Shown here piece by piece: positions 33,659 through 38,269 of a stretch of 38,269 nt of DNA; position 1 is the first letter of the stretch; the number at the start of each line of letters is the position of its first letter. The DNA comes from an uncultured Candidatus Pelagibacter sp. (GTDB lineage Bacteria; Pseudomonadota; Alphaproteobacteria; Pelagibacterales; Pelagibacteraceae), in assembly GCA_905618805.1 (NCBI GenBank), contig CAJQSZ010000051.1, positions 1 to 38,269 on the forward strand. Direction: 5' to 3'. The position numbers and the translations under genes are program-made. The notes under the pieces were generated by a model. That model made no database searches, was not told where the DNA came from, and saw only the letters and a program-made list of their open reading frames with translations.

Positions 33659-34519
33659 TTACATAGATGCGTCAAAGCCAAAATGCTTAATAGCAAGTCT
33701 GCTAATAACTCCATCTTTTTTTGCTTGATCAATAGCTTTGTTAAAAGCTTTTAAAAGTTCAGCGTCTCTTGCACCTAGTGTTCCACCTAATTGAGAAGCC
33801 TGTCTTAAGCCAACTCCAACACCATTACCAAAGGCACCACCTGAAAAAGTCGGTCCAACTATCACAACAGATTTTCCAGATTTTTCTGCATAATCAGTAA
33901 AAGCAACAGCTGCAGCCAATGCTACATCACATCTTCCAGATGTTAAGTCTAAATTAACTTCATCTTGAGTTTTGTAAGTTCTAACATTTACTTTACCCAC
34001 ATCACCAGATTCTAAAAAATTTTGGTGAATAGTTCCAGTTTGCGTACAAACAGTTTTTCCAGTCAAAGCCTTAGTAATAGTTTTTAAAGCTTTTTTAGCA
34101 TCACCATTTGGTTGTGAAAGACTAATACTTGCAGGAGTATTCATTCCTTCAAGACTTGATCCTTTCATAACTGCAAGTGAAGCAACTTCATCAGCATAAC
34201 CCTGTGAAAATGTTATAACTTTTTTTCTTTCATCGGTTATTGACATTCCAGCCATTATTGCATCAAACTTTCTCATTTGAAGAGCGGGTATCATCCCATC
34301 CCAATCTTGCTCAACAACTTCACACTGTCTTCCAATATATCTGCAAAGTGAATATGCTAACTCAACTTCAAATCCAATTAGTTTTCCTGAGGCATCTTTA
34401 GAGTTCCAGGGAGGGTAAGCACCCTCTGTTCCAATCCTAATCTTATCAGAAGCGTAAACATTTCCAACAATCAATAAAGAAGCTAAAACAGTTAATATTG
34501 TTTTTTTAAATATCTTCAT
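33659..34519 (-). CDS. Periplasmic amino-acid-binding protein (HisJ/ArgT/OccT type)
   Basis: A 286-residue solute-binding protein of family 3. Signal peptide MKIFKKTILTVLASLLIVGN ends near VYA (residue 23). The mature part starts DKIRIGTEGAYPPWN, followed by GFEVELAYSLCRYIGRQCEV and DWDGMIPALQMRKFDAIMAG, matching lysine/arginine/ornithine and octopine binding proteins. TQTGTIHQNFLE and TSGRCDVALAA form the second lobe. GGAGG precedes the ATG. Ligand is inferred as a basic amino acid; adjacency to polyamine genes favours ornithine or arginine but is not proof. Confidence 0.85.
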   Translation of the reverse strand: MKIFKKTILTVLASLLIVGNVYASDKIRIGTEGAYPPWNSKDASGKLIGFEVELAYSLCRYIGRQCEVVEQDWDGMIPALQMRKFDAIMAGMSITDERKKVITFSQGYADEVASLAVMKGSSLEGMNTPASISLSQPNGDAKKALKTITKALTGKTVCTQTGTIHQNFLESGDVGKVNVRTYKTQDEVNLDLTSGRCDVALAAAVAFTDYAEKSGKSVVIVGPTFSGGAFGNGVGVGLRQASQLGGTLGARDAELLKAFNKAIDQAKKDGVISRLAIKHFGFDASM

Positions 34520-34536
34520 TTTTCCTCCATAATTTT

Positions 34537-34553
34537 AGGGGAGAAATCCCCCT
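34537..34553 (-). terminator. GC-rich hairpin between speDE and the binding-protein gene
   Basis: AGGGGAGAAATCCCCCT on the plus strand (the minus strand reads AGGGGGATTTCTCCCCT) forms a 5-6 bp stem with a short loop. It is the only GC block in this 79-nt gap, between the end of speDE (34599) and the binding-protein ATG (34519). It is followed by AAAATT rather than a T-run, so it could be a weak terminator or a processing site. Confidence 0.4.
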
Positions 34554-34598
34554 TTGAGGATATTTATTTCACAAATTTGATAATTTAAAAAGAAAATT

Positions 34599-35639
34599 TT
34601 AATGGTTGATGGAGGACGAGAAGTTCCAAGAACAGTCAAAACTTGGGATATAAACCCTATCTAAAGTTGTGTTTCCAAAATTTTTATTAAAAACATCTAA
34701 CCATTTTTCAACTTGTTCTGGTTTTTTATCTTTGCTGCCCACTTGAGCTGTAATTACACCATTAGGTTTCAATATTCTAATTAATGAATCCATATTTTTA
34801 GCAGCAAGGTCTATACAGAATTGATCATCATTAAGATCGACAAAAATTTTATCATACTTATCATCCTCAACAGTTTTAATACTTTCAAAAGCATCTCCCC
34901 AAATACATTTAATTGAATTTTTTTCAGTTGACTTACCACCAATACTTCCTAAGTGTTTTTTGCAGATTTCAACAACTTCTTGGTCGAGTTCATACCAATC
35001 AATAAAATCAAATCCTTTTGAAATACATTCTCTCGCAACTCCACCATCTCCGCCACCAATAATTGCCACTGTACCCGTGTCTTTATTTAACTTTAATGCA
35101 GCATTAACAAAAGTTGAGCTATACAAAACTTCATCATTTGTCGCTACTTGAATTTCATTATCTATAAAGAGAGATTTACCAAATTGTTCTAAGTCTAATA
35201 TTTCAATATGTTGACCTACTTTAGATTTAAAATCCTCCAAAACTTCATTTACTACGTAGGATTTTTGTAAACCTGGTGTGCTATAAATATCATGGTACAA
35301 AGATTTACTATCTCTATTAAATTCTTTTTTAATAATTCGTTTATGTTTAAATTCTTTTTTAATGATATCTAAAGCTATGGAGGGGCTAATTTTTCCACAT
35401 GTAAAAAAATCAAAACTAATAATTCCTTTTTCCGGAAAGGTATGAAAGCTAATATGACTTTCGGCTAATAAAGCAAGTATGGTAAAACCTTGTGGTTCAA
35501 ACTTATATTTTGAAATTTCAAGGACCGTTACATCTGCAGCTTTTGCAATTTTATGTATTACACTTTCAAATAATGATGGATTATACTCTTGCGTAGTTCC
35601 AATAATATCTAAAGTTATATGCTCACCAACTTTAGTCAT
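34599..35639 (-). CDS. speDE: Fused S-adenosylmethionine decarboxylase-spermidine synthase
   Basis: A 346-residue two-domain protein. Residues 1 to about 120 are a bacterial class 1b SpeD. The self-cleavage/pyruvoyl Ser61, His66 and Cys81 lie in LAESHISFHTFPE and FFTCG, aligned with Ser63, His68 and Cys83 of Thermotoga SpeD. Residues about 125-346 are an aminopropyltransferase: GGGDGG at 195-200 binds decarboxylated SAM, and D268-LN-D271 match the catalytic DxxD of SpeE. One chain would make decarboxylated SAM and transfer its aminopropyl group to a diamine, releasing MTA. SpeD could instead act on ornithine or arginine in neofunctionalised relatives. Confidence 0.88.
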   Translation of the reverse strand: MTKVGEHITLDIIGTTQEYNPSLFESVIHKIAKAADVTVLEISKYKFEPQGFTILALLAESHISFHTFPEKGIISFDFFTCGKISPSIALDIIKKEFKHKRIIKKEFNRDSKSLYHDIYSTPGLQKSYVVNEVLEDFKSKVGQHIEILDLEQFGKSLFIDNEIQVATNDEVLYSSTFVNAALKLNKDTGTVAIIGGGDGGVARECISKGFDFIDWYELDQEVVEICKKHLGSIGGKSTEKNSIKCIWGDAFESIKTVEDDKYDKIFVDLNDDQFCIDLAAKNMDSLIRILKPNGVITAQVGSKDKKPEQVEKWLDVFNKNFGNTTLDRVYIPSFDCSWNFSSSINH

Positions 35640-35645
35640 AAAAAA

Positions 35646-36278
35646 TTACCCTCTTTTATAATTTTTTGCTTTACTTAAAACTTTAATCATTTCTTTTGAT
35701 GATAAAATTTTAGGCTTACCAATTTTTAGAGCTTTTATATACTGGTTCGAAAGATTTTCAACCTCTTCAGCTAATTCAAATGCTTTTGATAAATTTTCTG
35801 AGAATGCAATCTGTCCGTGATTAGCAATTAAACATGCTGCTCTATTTTTTAAAACTTTGAGAATATTTTTAGACAAATCTCTTGTTCCATATGTAGCATA
35901 TTTCGCACATTTTATATCGTTACCACCAGCCATTGCTATCATGTAATGAAATGCTGGTATTCCTTTTCCATGAGTGGAAATTGCCGTTGCATAATTTGAA
36001 TGTGCATGAACAATTGCTTTGGCATCTATTTTATTTAAATATATGTCCTGGTGAAACCTCCATTCAGAGGAGGGTATTCCTTTTTTTTTGTCAAATTCAC
36101 CCTTGAGAGAGACAAAAACTATATTTTTACTTTTTAATGTAGAATATTTAGCCCCAGATGGTGTTATTAAAAAGCCTTCTTTGTATCTTACGGATATATT
36201 ACCAGATCTAAGTGCTGAAAGTTTTTTAGTATTAAGCATTTTAGCGTATTTAACTACTTCGGTTCTTAAATTTTTCAT
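35646..36278 (-). CDS. Class II aldolase, likely Ald2-type (5-methylthioribulose-1-phosphate aldolase)
   Basis: A 210-residue class II aldolase/adducin-family enzyme. Metal and catalytic residues match L-fuculose-phosphate aldolase: Glu72 (SSEWRFHQDIY), His91 and His93 (VHAHSNYAT), His154 (NHGQIAF). The SSEW form, rather than SAEx of MtnB dehydratases, supports an aldolase. Its ATG 36278 overlaps the mtnA TGA by 1 nt (TGATG); GTG 36281 is an alternative. In this operon it would cleave 5-methylthioribulose 1-phosphate into dihydroxyacetone phosphate and a methylthio-aldehyde. An MtnB-like dehydratase role is the alternative. Confidence 0.75.
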   Translation of the reverse strand: MKNLRTEVVKYAKMLNTKKLSALRSGNISVRYKEGFLITPSGAKYSTLKSKNIVFVSLKGEFDKKKGIPSSEWRFHQDIYLNKIDAKAIVHAHSNYATAISTHGKGIPAFHYMIAMAGGNDIKCAKYATYGTRDLSKNILKVLKNRAACLIANHGQIAFSENLSKAFELAEEVENLSNQYIKALKIGKPKILSSKEMIKVLSKAKNYKRG

Positions 36279-37354
36279 CACTTAAACATCTTTTTTAACG
36301 CTTTATTTGAAGCTTCACAGATTCCTTTTTCCGTAATTAGTCCTGTTACATATTTTGCAGGCGTTACATCAAATGCCAAATTTAATGATTTGCTTTTTTT
36401 TGGATAAATTAATACTTTTTTAAGGTTATTGTTTTCATCCAATCCCTCTATATGAGATAACTCTTGAGGGTCTCTTTCTTCTATTGGAATATTGTTAAAA
36501 TTTTTAATATCCCAATCTATAGTTGAGCTGGGTAAAGCCACATAAAAAGGTACACCGTTATCATAAGCAGCTAATGCTTTTAAGTAAGTTCCTATTTTAT
36601 TACAAACATCACCAGTTGATAAGGTTCTATCCGTTCCGACAATACACATATCAACATCACCTCTTTGCATTAGTATTCCTCCCGTATTATCTGCAATAAT
36701 AGTATTTGGAATTTGCTCCTCATTTAACTCAAAAGAGGTTAAGTTTGCACCTTGATTTCTTGGTCTGGTTTCATCAACCCAAACATGAACTGGAATTCCT
36801 TTTTTATGAGCATGATATATGGGAGATGTAGCTGTTCCCCAATTAATAGTTGCTAACCAACCAGCATTACAATGAGTTAAGATATTTACAGTATTTTTTT
36901 TTTTATTATAAATTTCTTCAATTATTTTTAATCCATTTAAACCAATATTTTTACAAAACTTTTCATCCTCATCACAAATGTCTTTAGCTTCTTTTAACGC
37001 AACACTTAAATATTCATCTTTATTAATACTTGATAATTTTTTGATCATACGGTCCACAGCCCATTTTAAGTTAATTGCTGTAGGTCTTGATTGAATTAAA
37101 TCTTCCGAAATTTTTGTAATAAAATTAAGATCATTATTTTCTTTAACCGCTAAAACTATTCCATAAGCAGCAGTCCCTCCTATAAGTGGAGCACCTCTTA
37201 CTTCCATATTTTTGATAGCACTTATTGCCTCTTTTACAGTCTTCAGATTCTTAATTATAAATTGATGTGGAAGCTTAGTTTGGTCAATTATCTGCACATC
37301 TTTGCTTTGTGTATCAAACCAAATTGTTCGATATTCTTTTCCATTAATTTTCAT
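36278..37354 (-). CDS. mtnA: Methylthioribose-1-phosphate isomerase
   Basis: A 358-residue MtnA of the eIF2B-like fold, converting 5-methylthioribose 1-phosphate to 5-methylthioribulose 1-phosphate. The catalytic pair matches Cys162 (THCNAGWLA) and Asp242 (VGTDRTLSTGDVCNKIGT). RGAPLIGGTAAYG (53-65) and ETRPRNQGANLTSFEL line the site. It overlaps the mtnP stop by 4 nt (ATGA) and its own stop overlaps the aldolase start, so the three are one translation-coupled unit. Confidence 0.93.
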   Translation of the reverse strand: MKINGKEYRTIWFDTQSKDVQIIDQTKLPHQFIIKNLKTVKEAISAIKNMEVRGAPLIGGTAAYGIVLAVKENNDLNFITKISEDLIQSRPTAINLKWAVDRMIKKLSSINKDEYLSVALKEAKDICDEDEKFCKNIGLNGLKIIEEIYNKKKNTVNILTHCNAGWLATINWGTATSPIYHAHKKGIPVHVWVDETRPRNQGANLTSFELNEEQIPNTIIADNTGGILMQRGDVDMCIVGTDRTLSTGDVCNKIGTYLKALAAYDNGVPFYVALPSSTIDWDIKNFNNIPIEERDPQELSHIEGLDENNNLKKVLIYPKKSKSLNLAFDVTPAKYVTGLITEKGICEASNKALKKMFK

Positions 37355-38223
37355 TTACTTAATACTCTTCCAGCAATTGTTTTTAATTTATTAATTGTTT
37401 TTTGACTTCTTTTTTCAGGCGCTGTTATTATAGCCAAATCTAAACAATTAATTGTTGGATCTTTTGGGTCTATGTGGCTTTCAAAATTATCAACAATATT
37501 TTTAATCATTGCTTTTGCTTTTTCAGCATTTGCCAGTAAAACTTTAATTACCTGCTGCACATCAACACTTTCATGATCTGGATGCCAACAATCAAAATCT
37601 GTAACCATTGAAATAGATGCATATCTAATTTCTGCTTCTCTAGCTAATTTAGCTTCAGGCATGTTGGTCATTCCAATAACATCAGCATTCCATGATCTGT
37701 ATAGATTGGATTCTGCAAGTGTTGAAAATTGAGGTCCCTCCATAACTACATAAGTGCCCCTTTTTTGATACTCTATATTTTCTTTTTTAATTGCTTCCTC
37801 ACATGCATTCATTAGTCCATTTGATGTAGGGTGTGCCATTGAAACATGTGCAACAATTTCATCATCAAAGAATGTTTTGTTCCTAACAAAAGTTCTGTCT
37901 ATAAATTGATCCACAATAACAAACTTTCCAGGTGGTAAATCTTTTTTTAAAGAACCTACAGCTGAAATAGAAACAATATCTGTAACTCCTAATTGCTTTA
38001 GTGCATCAATATTCGCTCTAAAATTTATTTTTGAAGGAGATATAAAATGTCCCCTGCCATGTCTTGGTAAGAAGCAAATTTCTTTACTTTTATAACTTGT
38101 TTTTAAAATATCATCTGAAGGTTTTCCCCAGGGAGTGTCTAATTTGACTAGTTCTCTATCTTTAAACTCTTCCATGTCATAAAGGCCACTACCACCAATA
38201 ATTGCTAATTTATTATTTGCCAT
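37351..38223 (-). CDS. mtnP: S-methyl-5'-thioadenosine phosphorylase
   Basis: A 290-residue trimeric-type nucleoside phosphorylase. It starts MANNKLAIIGGSGLYDMEEF, with the phosphate-binding GGSGL, then RHGRGHFISPSKINFRAN and VSISAVGSL, and later MEGPQFSTLAES and the C-terminal VTDFDCWH block. It cleaves MTA with phosphate to adenine and 5-methylthioribose 1-phosphate. ATG 38223 is chosen over TTG 38256, which would add an unusual lead. It heads the operon with mtnA, the aldolase and speDE, so its substrate is made by SpeDE. Confidence 0.92.
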   Translation of the reverse strand: MANNKLAIIGGSGLYDMEEFKDRELVKLDTPWGKPSDDILKTSYKSKEICFLPRHGRGHFISPSKINFRANIDALKQLGVTDIVSISAVGSLKKDLPPGKFVIVDQFIDRTFVRNKTFFDDEIVAHVSMAHPTSNGLMNACEEAIKKENIEYQKRGTYVVMEGPQFSTLAESNLYRSWNADVIGMTNMPEAKLAREAEIRYASISMVTDFDCWHPDHESVDVQQVIKVLLANAEKAKAMIKNIVDNFESHIDPKDPTINCLDLAIITAPEKRSQKTINKLKTIAGRVLSK

Positions 38224-38269
38224 ATCATTAAAATTCTTTAAATATTTATATATCAATAGAAAAAAAAAT

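Overview
The window looks like a piece of a Pelagibacterales (SAR11, 'Candidatus Pelagibacter'-like) chromosome. The reasons are very low GC with long A/T runs, almost no intergenic space, many 1-4 nt gene overlaps, and a small-genome alphaproteobacterial gene set (class II DAHP synthase, gph next to glmU/glmS, prpDBC, SpeD-SpeE fusion). There is no rRNA or tRNA gene, so the assignment is an inference from gene content and composition.

Layout. 1-8720 is a leftward block of housekeeping genes: trmJ fragment, DUF1989 protein, cimA, cysS, nadE, class II DAHP synthase, glmS and a GlmU that has only its acetyltransferase half. 8791-13054 runs rightward: gph, then the 2-methylcitrate cycle operon prpD-prpB-prpC. 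13058-16643 runs leftward: a small methyltransferase and the class I ribonucleotide reductase nrdA-nrdB. 16801-18255 is a phosphomannomutase/phosphoglucomutase.

18256-19779 is the one loose, accessory-looking stretch. It holds a tiny membrane ORF, a small secreted protein, a small lipoprotein, a 30-nt hairpin element present twice, an integrase N-terminal fragment beside CGTCCGTA repeats, and a broken type IV pilin start. It reads as the scar of mobile or horizontally acquired DNA.

19780-26695 runs leftward: a phage-type hydrolase-like protein, a small unknown, a SulP anion transporter with a structured leader, a HIT protein, a malonyl-CoA decarboxylase remnant whose N and C termini are joined by a large internal deletion, TauE/SafE, dusA, an rpoZ with an acidic 13-residue tandem-repeat tail, and an MFS transporter. 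26710-32160 mixes short units: HIBADH-type dehydrogenase, PNPOx-like protein, SemiSWEET, gamma-carbonic anhydrase, thioredoxin-like protein, two glycosyltransferases, DUF6165 and DUF1289.

32244-38223 runs leftward and is the most coherent system. mtnP-mtnA-class II aldolase-speD::speE form an overlapping operon, followed by an amino-acid binding protein and two ABC permeases. SpeDE would make a polyamine and release 5'-methylthioadenosine (MTA). MtnP, MtnA and an Ald2-type aldolase would split MTA into adenine, dihydroxyacetone phosphate and a methylthio-aldehyde (the 'DHAP shunt'). The transporter could import a basic amino-acid precursor.
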